Shown here piece after piece: positions 35,007-45,899 of a DNA stretch of 64,000 bases. Source of the stretch: Sodiomyces alkalinus F11 (taxonomy: Eukaryota > Ascomycota > Sordariomycetes > Glomerellales > Plectosphaerellaceae). The notes beneath the pieces are model-generated. The model was given only the letters and a program-made list of their open reading frames with translations, was not told where the DNA came from and searched no databases. The position numbers and the translations under genes are program-made. How positions within the stretch are numbered: the stretch's first letter is position 1; each line of letters begins with the position of its first letter. Where the stretch lies: positions 1,686,481-1,750,480 of the forward strand of contig NW_021167083.1 of the NCBI RefSeq assembly GCF_003711515.1. Direction: 5' to 3'.

Positions 35007-35885
35007 TCATGTAACTTTGAAAATGATAGAGAAATTGTTCCGGTTACTTCCCGGATTGACCTCTTTCTTGGGGAAAGGGGAAAGTGGATCCCTCGGCGTC
35101 CTCGCTCTCCTCCAGAGGAAATACGCCAGCTTATTCGTGAATTTGCTCTCAATCTGAACATATCCGAGCAGCGACATCAGCTCCGTGAGTCGGGCGAGGG
35201 AACAGTATCGCGAGTTGGCGACACAGCTCCGCGGGAGGACAAGAAACAGGGACGGGAACAGCTTTTGTTCGTCTTCTCGCAACTCTAGCGGTGGTTCACG
35301 GAGAAATTCCAAGGTTCGGAGCAGCATCTGGCCACGCAACGCGGCATCGGGCACGTAATTAAGAACCAGACTCAGTGAGATGATGTCGAATCTCTCCTCG
35401 TCACTCTCGGGCAGCGGCCGTTCCATGAAGTCCTGCTGGAGAATACTGGGCTCTTGGCTATTGAGGTCGATCAGTTCCATTTGAAAGAGCCCACTGCTCG
35501 AGCATGCATTCGTTGTGCTCAAAGCGCCGACCTCTAGCATTCGAAATGGCCGAGAAGAAGAAGTTGCCTCTGTCAGTCGAGCACGAGCTGGCTCTAGCCA
35601 TTTAAGAAGCAGCCGTGAGCTATCACCACCACGATCACTTCTCTGCCCTTGGAGGCTAGCCCGCTGGTATTCTTCAATCCCCCCCAGAGCGGCAATCTCA
35701 GCGTCGATGGCCAATACGGCCGCATCATCGTTTCGTGCTAGGGCTTGTTGCCGTTTCTTCTGGAGCGTGTGGTGAGCATTGATGAGGGCCCGAGTCTCCC
35801 TTCTTGAGATGGACAATGGCCTTTGCCTAGTTGTTGGAGGTCGTCCAGTGGATAGGGATTGCGGGAGGCGTTTCTTCTTGCCCAT
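35007..35885 (-). CDS. BMT2: 25S rRNA adenine-N1 methyltransferase Bmt2
   Basis: An intronless minus-strand frame of 292 residues from the ATG at 35885 (MGKKKRLPQSLS, a basic, nucleolar-type N-terminus). Family features are GGIEEYQRASLQGQ with RGGDSSRLLLKWL around residues 70-100, the SAM-binding start RMLEVGALSTTNAC, then MELIDLNSQEPSILQQDFM, and FDIISLSLVLNYVPD as the acidic and post-I region. Yeast Bmt2 makes m1A2142 in 25S rRNA in the nucleolus. An in-frame upstream ATG at 35942 would add 19 residues with no matching character. It is divergent to the ribosomal protein gene, 447 bp away. Confidence 0.9.
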   Translation of the reverse strand: MGKKKRLPQSLSTGRPPTTRQRPLSISRRETRALINAHHTLQKKRQQALARNDDAAVLAIDAEIAALGGIEEYQRASLQGQRSDRGGDSSRLLLKWLEPARARLTEATSSSRPFRMLEVGALSTTNACSSSGLFQMELIDLNSQEPSILQQDFMERPLPESDEERFDIISLSLVLNYVPDAALRGQMLLRTLEFLREPPLELREDEQKLFPSLFLVLPRSCVANSRYCSLARLTELMSLLGYVQIESKFTNKLAYFLWRRARTPRDPLSPFPKKEVNPGSNRNNFSIIFKVT

Positions 35886-36332
35886 TATATCGACGCGAGG
35901 ACGGGTGGGAAGGATGCTCACGGCATCGATCCCACGTAGCAAATCGACATGGGGAATACTTATGCGCTTGTCGGCGTCGTCATGGTTCTCTCCTCGATTT
36001 GTTGCTCAGGTAGTACAGAGCATTAAGAGATTAGATTAGGACTCGGCGAATATAGTCACGTGATTACAAAGGTGGTACTCGCTCCTCGTGTCTTTCTTAT
36101 CTTCGGACAACGGGGGCTGTTTCAACCAATGATCTCGTGCACTTTAGAGGGTCGTTAACACACTGGCCCTAATCGGCCAGACCACAAAATTCTCCACCAA
36201 GGCGACTGAGGGTAAAACCAAATAAGACGACAAAAAAAAAAGAGAGAAGTCCAACCTCCGATACAAGGCAGCCAATTTCTCATCCTCTTGACGACAACCA
36301 ACGACCAGATCCCCTGGCAAATATCCGTCGAG
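35886..36332. other. Divergent promoter region of BMT2 and RPL25
   Basis: 447 bp shared by a rRNA-modifying enzyme gene and a ribosomal protein gene on opposite strands, so co-regulation with ribosome synthesis is plausible but unproven. An A-run (36232-36241) and an AC-rich leader precede the RPL25 start. I recognise no defined operator. Confidence 0.5.
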
Positions 36333-37121
36333 ATGGCTCCCAAGGACGCAAAGAAAGGTACAACATGATCCAAGAGGCAATCATCCGAGCTCGGTGTCGA
36401 CCTCACATATAATCTCCCTCAACAATGGCCCGTAATCGATCTCGAGTACCGGGTTTCAGGGGCATCATGCAACAGCAGACCTTGCGAGTTCTTCACTGAG
36501 CGATTGCTGATGCTTCCTCTCTCATCTAGGAGGTGCCTCCAAGGCTCCTAAGGGCACCAAGCAGGCCAACGCTGCGGCGAAGGCTGCCCTTAAGGGTGTA
36601 AGTACTTCTCGCATTGGCGACTCCCGACATACTCTTCATGTCGTTCTGCGGTGCTGACGAGCCTTTTCCCGTTTTCTAGTCCCACTCCGAGAAGAAGACC
36701 AAGGTCCGGTACACCACCAGCTTCCATCGTCCCAAGACCCTCCAGCTCTCCAGGGCTCCCAAATACCCCCGCAAGTCGGTTCCCCACGAGCCCCGTCTCG
36801 ACGAGCATAAGATCATCGTCCACCCCCTGAACACCGAGAGCGCGATGAAGAAGATCGAGGAGCACAACACCCTCGTATTCATTGTCAACGTCAAGGCGAA
36901 CAAGGCCCAGATCAAGCAGGCTCTCAAGAAGCTCTATGATATCGACACTGTCAAGATCAACACCCTGGTTCGGTGCGTAGTGCGACCATGCGTGCTTCGA
37001 TGTCAATCCAATTGCTAACCTGCAACCCCCTAGTCCCGATGGCTCCAAGAAGGCTTACGCTCGCCTTACACCCGATGTCGACGCTCTCGACATTGCCGCC
37101 ACCAAACTGGCCCTCGTCTAA
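36333..37121 (+). CDS. RPL25: 60S ribosomal protein uL23 (Rpl25)
   Basis: Exons 36333-36357, 36530-36597, 36680-36972 and 37034-37121 join to 157 residues. The basic Ala/Lys-rich N-terminus ([18 protein letters not shown]) is the eukaryotic extension holding the nuclear import signal. The conserved uL23 core runs from about residue 60 ([19 protein letters not shown], then [19 protein letters not shown] and [17 protein letters not shown]). uL23 binds 25S rRNA at the polypeptide exit tunnel and serves as docking site for SRP and chaperones. A very short first exon (25 bp) followed by a first intron of about 170 bp is typical of fungal ribosomal protein genes. Confidence 0.97.
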
Positions 37122-37526
37122 ACGATGATATTTTGGAACAATTCGGGAATGGGATTCATCAGTCACAAAACGACATTGGGCATGCGGCGTCTTAAGGTTG
37201 ATGTTTTCTGTGAACTCTAGGGTGGCAGCACCAGAAGTGTGCGCCCAACAAAAAGGGGATCAGACAGGAGAGGAACCATGCAGCGAACATTTCGGCACTA
37301 CTTTTGTCGCCAACCATTGAGGATGGGTAAATGTCACGAAATACCTTGAACATACCATGGTCCACTGTGAGCTCCAACCCGCACGACAATTGAGATGATG
37401 TTTCCACTCGTCAAGATTACTTGAATCCCTGCTCCTCTTCTGCGATGATGCTGTAATGTATTATACAAGGACATGGGGTGGATATACAGCACTCCAGTGA
37501 ATGTGCCGGACACAAGTGACCGTAAT
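37122..37526. other. Convergent intergenic region (RPL25 and TIM8 3' ends)
   Basis: 405 bp between convergent stops. No gene supported. Confidence 0.55.
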
Positions 37527-37911
37527 TTAAGCCGACCGCATGTTGTTCAAATGCTTCATCGTCAAGAAATTGACGTCAAGGAACCTGTCCACACAATTGG
37601 CTAGACACTTCTCTTCGCCACTGTCCAGTTTCGATCCCCGGACCGTTCCTGTGACACATTTCTTCCAGCAGACCTCGGTGAGCGCATGGGTTTCTGTGGT
37701 GTCCCAAGTTAGCTCGGGGGCAAGCGTAATCGAGATTATCGTCCACGCCACGTCGCCAGTGAACAACATGGGGTTGGGATGGATGTTACTGACGTGATTG
37801 AATCTGTGATCTTTGAGACTCGTTGGCGAGAAACTGCCGAAGCTCCTGCTTATCCTTGTCGTTCAGCTTCTCCAAGTCAGCATTTTCGAGTGCTTGTCGA
37901 GAGGAATCCAT
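37527..37911 (-). CDS. TIM8: Mitochondrial intermembrane-space chaperone Tim8
   Basis: Two minus-strand exons, 37911-37794 and 37693-37527, separated by a 100-bp intron with donor GTCAGT and acceptor CACAG, give 94 residues. The twin CX3C motif is complete: CWKKC at 48-52 and CLANC at 69-73, followed by [15 protein letters not shown]. The N-terminal helix is [20 protein letters not shown]. These cysteines form two disulfides after import through Mia40. With Tim13, Tim8 chaperones hydrophobic precursors such as Tim23 across the intermembrane space. The junction restores a Gln codon. No presequence is expected or seen. Confidence 0.95.
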
Positions 37912-39312
37912 CTTGGTCAATGGACCTTTTTTTGTGTCCAGTCAGTTCGAGTCCAGCTTGTGGGTGCGTGTGAATGATGAATTAATGAGTTACCTATATG
38001 CGCGGATTCAGAACTGATTTTATTCTCCTGGAGTGGGTTGGATATAGTTGCGCGAAAGAAAACAGTCTCGGATCAATGCTATGAAGATACCAACTTCCAG
38101 GAACGTCACAAAGTCAGAAAGTGAAAATCCATACATGAATACCTGGGCTTGGGATTGGGTGGCCCACATGCCTCCACCGGAGCTGCACAGGCCCTGATAC
38201 TAGTGGACGGGCCTCGTTCCTGGGGGCTACACCACCTAGGTACGTTAGGTAATATTGCCTCTCCTCCACCTAAACGCTTCTTCGTATGGTGCCCGTATAT
38301 TCTACTCGGACGTTCGCATGGTGCAGCTACACCGCATTTGACTTAGGGCGATTTAGCGACATAGCAAGGTCCGGATCAACGCAGTAGTACGTGTCGATTA
38401 TAAGTCCTGGCCACCGGCCTCAACATTCTCGCTTCAGACTTTGCGTTCTCCTGAAGAGACGCTCTGACAAGTTGCATGACTCCTGGGGCGCAAAGTTTCA
38501 AGCACGACTGTCTGCCAGTCGCCCTCCTCTTCTCGACTATAGTAGTGGTCCTTGCTAGCCGTCCACTAGAACTGGACAATGCAGTTATGGCGGGATTTTG
38601 ACTCCTGCATTATTATCCTGAACTGAAGCGTTGAATTCAAAGCTACCCTATCCTAATATATGACTAACTTGGATTCACTGCTCTGAGAGGCCGACACCCG
38701 ATTATACCGACGTGGGCAAGACAAGGAATGCAGGTTCTGATATTCCCCGCTGGCCAATTTCTCCGGTTCAGAGTTCGCCATTAGGGATTACACGGTATGT
38801 GGGTAGGGTACAGGCAGACAACATGGATCTGCGTGCCCGACCGCGTAGACCTTGCTTCTTCCAGTATTCCCGTTGAGGTTTTTCCCATACCGTATCTTGA
38901 AGTAAATCTACGAATTACGACTGGTCGGGAATAGAAATACTCTTGGGACCCAGTTGTAAAGGATAGACAACACGGGGCGATCTGGAGCATCGGCACACAG
39001 TGGATTAGTATGAGCTGCCGAAGTGCGGTCCTGAACAGATGGAGCAGAGATTCAGGTGCTCATTCACCCACTGGTGCAAAAGTATGATATATGGTCAAGA
39101 CCGAAGACCTTTACGCATTGTTGCCGGTCTTATAACCCAGCAGTGGCCTGCAGAAGCACTGCATCAGTCAACAAGAAAAAGAAGACACCTTAATTATTGC
39201 TGTCTATATTCGGTAGCCCAACGAAAACCACACAAAGCCGCTCCGTCAACTGGCCAACTTGAAAAACCTAAACACTCCAAGAAGGACATGGCCCCTCGCT
39301 AGCTCATCGCGT
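37912..39312. other. Intergenic region without supported gene
   Basis: About 1.4 kb of normal composition between divergent-side TIM8 and the stop of the CorA-type gene. Frames of 60-90 codons on both strands lack protein character. No RNA gene recognised. Confidence 0.5.
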
Positions 39313-41261
39313 TTATATATACTTGGCCTTTCGTGCCCAAATTAAAGTTATGATGCAAAAGACGATCAAGGAGGTGAAGATCATGAAGAAGGGAACAAGG
39401 GTATCGGCTCCTTCGAAGGGGACTTGGACGTTCATCCCGAAAAGACCACTGACCAAATTCATAGGAACCAGAATCGATGCCAGGAACGTGATCTTGCTAA
39501 GAACGCGGTTTGTATCTGTACCCTGTATAATGTTGCTGATAGAGAGCTGCGCGAGGTAGTTGCTGTGCGATCGGGAAAGGATTTTGTCCGAGTGCCCCAG
39601 ATTGGTGACCATAGTGACGACGTGATCCTGGATGTCTCCGAGGTAGAGACCAATATCCATGCGAGGAGTGACTTTGTAGTTTTCATTGCAACGCTTGGTG
39701 AAGCCACGAAGAACATCGGCCTTTCCGCCCAGAAGTCGCATCAGTGCCATGCAGTTCTTTCGAGTCCGGCCTATCGACTTGAGGAAGGCATTCGAGTCGT
39801 CTTCTCGAATAAGGAAGACACCATCCTCAATGGCATCCGCTTCGAGCTCAATTTGTCTGATAATGGGTGCGAATGAATCAACGATGTCGTCACTTGAAGA
39901 GCAGAGAACAGTTGTGTTAGTCGAACGCTTTCATTGCATTGTTAGCCCGGGGGGGAGGTGGGTCGCTTGTATGCTACTCACATCAAGGCGTAGCAGATCC
40001 AGTCGCTGCTCAGGGCTACGTAGTCCTTCAGGAGAGCAATCCTTTTCCTGACGTGCGACGCATGGCCGTTCGGCTGGAAGCTGAAGCTCAGTGTACCCTC
40101 GCGGAAGACGACGACATAGATATTGAACGGTTCGTATTCGGGACCGTCTTCTTCTTCAATCGTACTGAAGGAGCGGAAACACGCGAAATAGTACGACGGG
40201 AAAAGCTCAATCTTCTCTCGAGCTTCCTGCGTGTTGATGTCTTCAATGGTGAGCGGATGGATTCCGAACGCCTTGCAGATACCTTGAACCTCCTCTTTCG
40301 TCGGAGTGTTGACGTTCAGCCACCAGACGCCATCAGCGTCATCAGGCGGGAGGGCGAATAGCCCTCGGATATCCTCCCCTGGAAGCACCAAGGAGCCGAA
40401 ATCCTGCGAATGAATCGTAGACTCCCACGCCGAGGAAAAGAAGCTAAACCGATTCTTATCAGCCGGCGCCTGGGCCTGTGGGGGCAACGCTCCCTGGCCA
40501 TCGGTAATGCCGGCCTTGTCCTTGTCCTCTTGAACCGTGGACGAATCAGAAGGCATGTCCAGAATATCGCCGTCGACAGTGGGCAGCCGGACACGATCTT
40601 GGGCGGCCGAGGGATGGTGCGGCCTCAAATCGGAAAAGCTCTTCTCTACAGTCTCCTGCTTGCTGAAGGCTCTAGCTTCGGCTTCGGCCTGAATGAAGTT
40701 CTCCAAATAATCGAAATCAATGCACAACTGATCCACCCGTCCTTTGTCCGGGGGAGGAAAGCAAACATCATCTTCGGCGGTCTTGTTGGTCACAAGACTG
40801 GCTGCGTCATCCTCGATCGTGTGAATGTTGCTTCGAAGGCTACGCCGACTAGTAATAGAGAGCGAGCGATGCAGCTCGCCGTCCTCGTACTTTGGCTCCG
40901 AGAAGGACATCTCCCGCTCACGCCGGCGAGCTTCGGCGAAAGCTTTCACGGAGTTGGGTGGAGAGATAGATCGCTGATCTCCGGCTGTTTCAACAGTCGG
41001 TCGCCGACCAGGTCGTGTAGCAGACGACTGCTCTCCGTCATCAATGATCGCTTCTTCCATGTCGCGAATACGGGAACTGGCTCCATCGTTGCCATGTCCC
41101 ATTTCGTGCCCTAAAAGGCGGGCACCATAAAGAGTATCGAATGTGCCCCGGCGAACACGTCCAGGAGGTTGAGTTGACGGCGATTGATGTCTATGATCGT
41201 CAAGTTCGGGAATAGGGGCCTTGAAGCCCATGTCGGAGACGGTCTCCTCGTGGTCAGACAT
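39313..41261 (-). CDS. CorA-type Mg2+ transporter, Alr/Mnr2 family
   Basis: Two minus-strand exons, 41261-39982 and 39892-39313, with donor GTGAGT and acceptor TTCAAG, give 619 residues. Residues 1-~270 are a low-complexity, charged cytosolic part. The CorA funnel domain follows (WWLNVNTPTKEEVQGICKAF, then HPLTIEDINTQEAREKIELF). Two membrane helices end the protein: the first carries the signature GMN (579-581, in LFGMNVQVP), and the second is FFMIFTSLIVFCIITLIW, leaving a basic tail ARKAKYI. GMN is the selectivity motif of this family. Alr1/Alr2 work at the plasma membrane and Mnr2 at the vacuole; I cannot assign which from sequence. The junction restores ALIDDIVDSFAP, conserved in the family. 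Start: ATG 41261; an in-frame ATG lies 27 bases upstream. Confidence 0.93.
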
Positions 41262-42296
41262 GATGAAGAAGCACCTGGGCCTCAGCAAGTCGTGTGTTGT
41301 CGTTCACCCAAGCTCGGAATATCTGTCAAGCGTGGAACAAAGGCACCCACACCCAAGGGCCCTGCAGCGATGTAGCTAATCTGCCGCTCCCATAACTTGA
41401 TCCGACCAAACTCGATCAAGGCGTTGGAGATATCGCGTCGCTGCGCACAGGGCGCCACAGCTGTGCGCCGTGCCGGGTGCGGTGACGTAGCCAGGTTTCA
41501 CAAATTCGGCGGCGTCGAGGAAGAGCCTGGAGCAGATATTGACGCCAAGTAGGTTGGTCACGGGTATTCGGGGAGGAAGAAATGTGTGTCGATGTGCCAG
41601 TGGATGATGGGGCCAGTTAAGGGGGTTTCTTGTCCACTCCGCTGTAGACCCAGAAACCGGGATCTCGGAGCGAACGGGTTAAGGAGCGGATTTCGGGGGC
41701 GAATGAAGCCAACTTGGTGGTATTGAAAGTGTGTTGACGATAATGTTGGTCCGCCAACCTCGGTGAAAACGCACTCGATAGCGCTGCGCGTTATCGAAAC
41801 CCAAACGCCTTGAAGGGAGATTGGAATGGAATTTTTAATGGCGCTTGTAAGTCTCAAATATCTGAAGAATTGTCCGGGAATATGGATTTCTCTGATGTAC
41901 CAGTAACAGACATAGAAAAGAATTTGCTGCTTGGTCCTTTAAAAATAAGATGTTAAGGAGGTGGTGCTTGACGGAAGAGGGGTTTTGGAGAGGCGTATTG
42001 GCGAGACGAGAAACTGGTGTCGTTTCGTGAGGCCCGCAACAAAAAATTAGCATTGTTTGGTGCAATGTTAGGAAGGTACTAATTACCTACTCAACCCATT
42101 CCCTATAGGGTAACAACCGTCTGATGATTTCCTATCCGTAGACTGTATCCGTACGGAGTACTCCGTGTGAAGTGGGTTACAAAACAAGTACCCGTGCCAT
42201 GCCCCACTTATTCAGGTTTGTTTGGCACTCGCCAGAATAAATGGGGCATAGCATATTGTGTGTGTGTGAAGAAAGGAAAAGAGATTATCAGGATAA
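41262..42296. other. Upstream region of the CorA-type gene up to the repeat block
   Basis: About 1 kb of normal composition. Short frames (41376-41561, 41558-41857, 41835-42065) show no protein features. A palindrome ccgtacggagtactccg lies at 42149-42165, the same type as in other intergenic regions here. No gene supported. Confidence 0.5.
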
Positions 42297-42785
42297 TATC
42301 GCACGTCAAAATGCACTCTTCTGACTTGGGGGAAATCTTCGCATGTGTGTATTGTGTCAAGTTATAACGTGTGCGAGACCGCTTACCCTATTTTTATAAG
42401 GGGCAGTACTCCTCCGGAAGTACTACTCCATTTAGATCCTATCCGGTATTTTACCGTGGGTCCACCCTTGTTATTTCCACCCCCGAGGCCTATACCTACC
42501 CCCGAGACTTATGCTAATACGATATACCCCCCTAGCTAGAGCGGATCCACTTTTCCGGGCCGACTGGCTAATTAGAGGCCTCGGTTTAAACCGAATAGCT
42601 CTTAATCCTTTTTATCGTGACAATAGTCTATTTTAGAAATAGTCCTCGAAAAGGCTCTTAAAAACGCTCTTAAACCGATCCTTTTAATCGTTTAATTTGA
42701 TCTTAATCCCTGGCTTCTGATTAGTCCGATTAGGTTAATCGCCGCCCGTTTAATCCTATCGCAGGGACGCTCTAGAGGAGCTCCT
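42297..42785 (-). mobile_element. Diverged copia LTR with adjoining 3' internal fragment
   Basis: 42297-42524 starts tatcgcacgtcaaa like the copia LTR at 16532, shares gatcctatccggt with it, and ends acgata next to a c-rich tract, the complement of a purine tract. The following ~250 bp match the internal end of the 16532 element in order (aggcctcggtttaaaccga versus aggcttcggtttaaaccaa). It is therefore a truncated relative in the same orientation, clearly a different subfamily by divergence. The second LTR is not found nearby. Confidence 0.75.
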
Positions 42786-44579
42786 TATCAAATAGGTAGT
42801 CGCAAAGAGTGAAAAGGTAGGGTTAAGTAAGGAACCAGGTGTGATTATAATAGGATCATAATAGGGTTAGAATGTGGGTATAGCTAAAGGATTAGATTAA
42901 TCGCTGGCCTCCCTCTTTAAAGGGGAGGCTCCTCCGCTCCTTAAGACTACGTCCCGCTACTCCCCGAGGACTGCTTATGTACTTCCTTAAGGGCTACCTT
43001 ATTTACTTCGAGGGACTATTCTATTTACTATATAATAACTGCTTTATTTATGCCTTAAGGGGGCTTAGACTAGGCACGCCTAAACCCCTATATATTTATA
43101 CTAGGGACCTATTATAACTACTATTATAGGCACCTAATATAGCGACCTCCCCCGGATACTCCTGTCCTTAGGAGCGCCTAATCCGTGACGGCCTCTTGGC
43201 TCCTCCGAAACCTAGCCTCCGAGTCCGTTCCTAAATCCTAAATCCTTTAATGCCCCGAACTAGAGCCCTCCACGACGGGACCCTAACAGGTTCCCGCCTA
43301 GTGCCCTTTTAGCCGTAGCGCTAATCTAGGTATACCCTCTCTCCTTTTATCTATTAACTAAGGTTACTAATAAGGGCCACTCCCTTTTATACTTCCTAAT
43401 CCGGCGCCTATAGCCGGCCGAGTCCTATCGATTCACCTATAGCCGTGCCCTTACTAGGAACCTAAGGGGTTCTAGGGAGGTTCCTTTCTAGGCCGTTAAA
43501 TCAACCCCTTTATCCTCCTAGGTTATTCCTTTAATCTATCTATAAAGACTCCCGAAGCTAGTAGTATATAGGGCCTGTTATTACTTCTTCCGTGAATTTC
43601 GTAGCTTCCTTCTTTATACTAAAAAAATAGGTGCCTATATAACTACTTTAGGGATATCTTATAACCTGCCGTTATTCCCTCTTCCTATTCCTTTCTTCCT
43701 CTTTTATACTTAATCTTTTAATTATACTGCCTCTTTCGGTAAGTTCTACCTAATCCAGGATACCGCGTGCTAACGATTTATAGTCTTAATTAATTAATTA
43801 ATTAACTAACTACTATCTTATAAATACTTCTAACCTATCTTAGGTCTATAATACTAGCTAACCACGTCATATAGTGTAGTCACTATACCTTCCTAGGAAG
43901 ATAATAATAATAATAAGCGCGTCGCTACTCCCGCGAGTATAACGCGGTCCTTTAAGAGGATTAAGATTATAGTTACGGCGTTAACCTCGTAGTCCGCTAA
44001 GTAGTTAGCCTCGTAACCAGCTACGCTAAAGCCTCCTACTCCTACTACGGCTACGTCGTCGTTAACTACTACGCTATTAGTTACTCCACGCTAAGAAGTA
44101 GTGGATATCGGTATAGACGGGGATCTAAGGGCCCCCTATATACGTTATATGGGTAAGTTAGTAACGATTAACTTTAAGGAAAAGGCGTATACTATTAAGG
44201 CCGAGATATACCGTTACGCCGATAACGGTCGGCGTATAAATAAATACCACTACTACTCTAAGTATAATAGCCTTAAATACCGCGTAGTAAGTTATATATC
44301 CTTAGGGCTATAGTCTCTCCCTTTATAGACTACTCCGTGGGCCTGTTTTTCTAATATCTATAATAGCTCCCTATTACCGGTAAGAACGCTGCCGAGTAGC
44401 TGTAAAAGGTCTTAGTTATCGCTATCGAGAAGGGTAGCCTAAATAAGAGTCGTCGTGTAAGTGTTATTAACCGTATTCCTTTATTAATCCTGTATAGTAC
44501 CCTTACTAATCCTATACGGTACTAGGCTATAGTAGTTCGATACTAGGTTATCCTTAAAGAGCCTCTAGGTTAGGTGACG
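42786..44579. other. Repeat-derived DNA, unidentified
   Basis: AT-rich, mostly RIP-like sequence with a less mutated start (42790-42880). A run of alternating taat/taac repeats lies near 43785-43805. It leads into the ORF relic at 44580 and is probably part of the same older element. Isolated frames (44101-44313) are not in phase with that ORF. Confidence 0.5.
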
Positions 44580-45217
44580 CTAGAGGTTAACCGGTTATTT
44601 ACCGAGGAAGCTATAACTACTCGGCGTTAAGCTAAGGAAGTTACTAATGCCCGCCAGAAAACGGCGGAAGATATCCACGAGAGGCTTAATAGTATAGAGT
44701 CGATCCTTAAGTAGTTCGTTAGGCTATAGTAGTAGCGTCTTACCGTTAAGCAGTAACGGCTTAATATCGAGTAATAACGCCTAGTATTATATTAGCGCGA
44801 CCTTACAGCCTAGGAATATACGGCCGCTGCTTTCGAGTAGATAGCTACTCTTAACCTGGCCTAGGCTTAGGCCTAGGAAGACTTACCTATACTCTTAGGG
44901 TCTACCTTAGCCCCCGCGGGGGTTAGCTTTATAGGTGATAATATATTTAGTAGCGGTGGTTCTACGTAACCTTAAGGCTTACTATTAGGAGTTATAATAC
45001 CGTAAGGTCTGTAGGGTCCGCCGGATCCTTATAAAGTGCCTAACGATAACGACGTGGTACCGACCATATTAGTAAAAAAGGGGAAGAAGGCTTTAACGCC
45101 CTCGACTCCTTTATTAGGGAAGAAGAAGAAGAAGTAGTAGAAGGCGAAGACGCCGCCGTCTTTTTATCCTTTAACGCTATCCGTGGGTGGTGGGTAAGAG
45201 GGGGTAAAGGCGGCTAC
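44580..45217 (+). pseudogene. ORF relic of an older element, 5' part (split by gypsy insertion)
   Basis: One + frame runs from at least 44580 to 45217 with only TAG/TAA stops. It encodes a helical, coiled-coil-like part (FTEEAITTRR, NARQKTAEDIHERLNSIESI) and a Lys/Pro-rich end (VPNDNDVVPTILVKKGKK). It continues in frame at 59554 once the 45218-59549 insertion and its 4-bp duplication are removed. I do not recognise the family; a gag or ORF1-type protein of a retroelement is possible. Confidence 0.6.
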
Positions 45218-45575
45218 TGTAACTGGATAAAGACGTAGTGGCACTAGATCGTTAAGATAAAGATCAGATAAAGAGGTTAGCGCAGTAAAACCACGATATA
45301 TAACCAAAATATAACTAATACCACTATAATCTTTAGCGAAGAAGTAGATCGGTAATCACTATTCTGATCAGGGTAACGTAAGTTGAACTAGAAAGATACC
45401 TTAAATATAGAATAAGTAATTGTAAAAGAGGATGATTATTGTATGATAGTCCCTTGATAGGGATGTCCGGCGCCTGTCCTTAATATATATATAGGAGGTG
45501 GATCCCGTAGCCTTAAAAAGGGGGTCACGTGACCGACTATTAGAACCACTCCAACACCGTATCTGCGCGGTTATA
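45218..45575 (-). repeat. 3' LTR of the 14.3-kb gypsy element
   Basis: 358 bp. Near-identical to 59192-59549 apart from transitions, including the shared ggatgattattgtatgatag and gggggtcacgtgaccgac segments. Confidence 0.92.
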
Positions 45576-45899
45576 ATACGGAACAGTCATCTCGTTTACG
45601 CCCTTATAGCGTACATAACTCCTAAAAACAAGCAGATATAAGTAAATAAACTAAGTAAAGAGCTATTGTATACCCTTATTCCTCTGATTACCCCGTCCTC
45701 CTCGTATACCTAGTTAGAGATCCTCTTAGTTCTAGTTCCTCCGGATATACTATTCCCTTACTATCTTTATCGGCTATACCCTTAAAACGTCCCTTATCTA
45801 ATCCTCTATATACACCTTTACTTACGCTTTCGTAAAGTCCTTCCTCCGACTACGTAGTCCGGCTTATTAGCCTTTTTAGCCTCCTAATTAGCAGTAGCT

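Noticed and set aside
41376..41561. Possible small gene upstream of the CorA-type gene
   Set aside because: Short, no recognisable feature, lies in the presumed promoter or leader of the transporter gene on the same strand.
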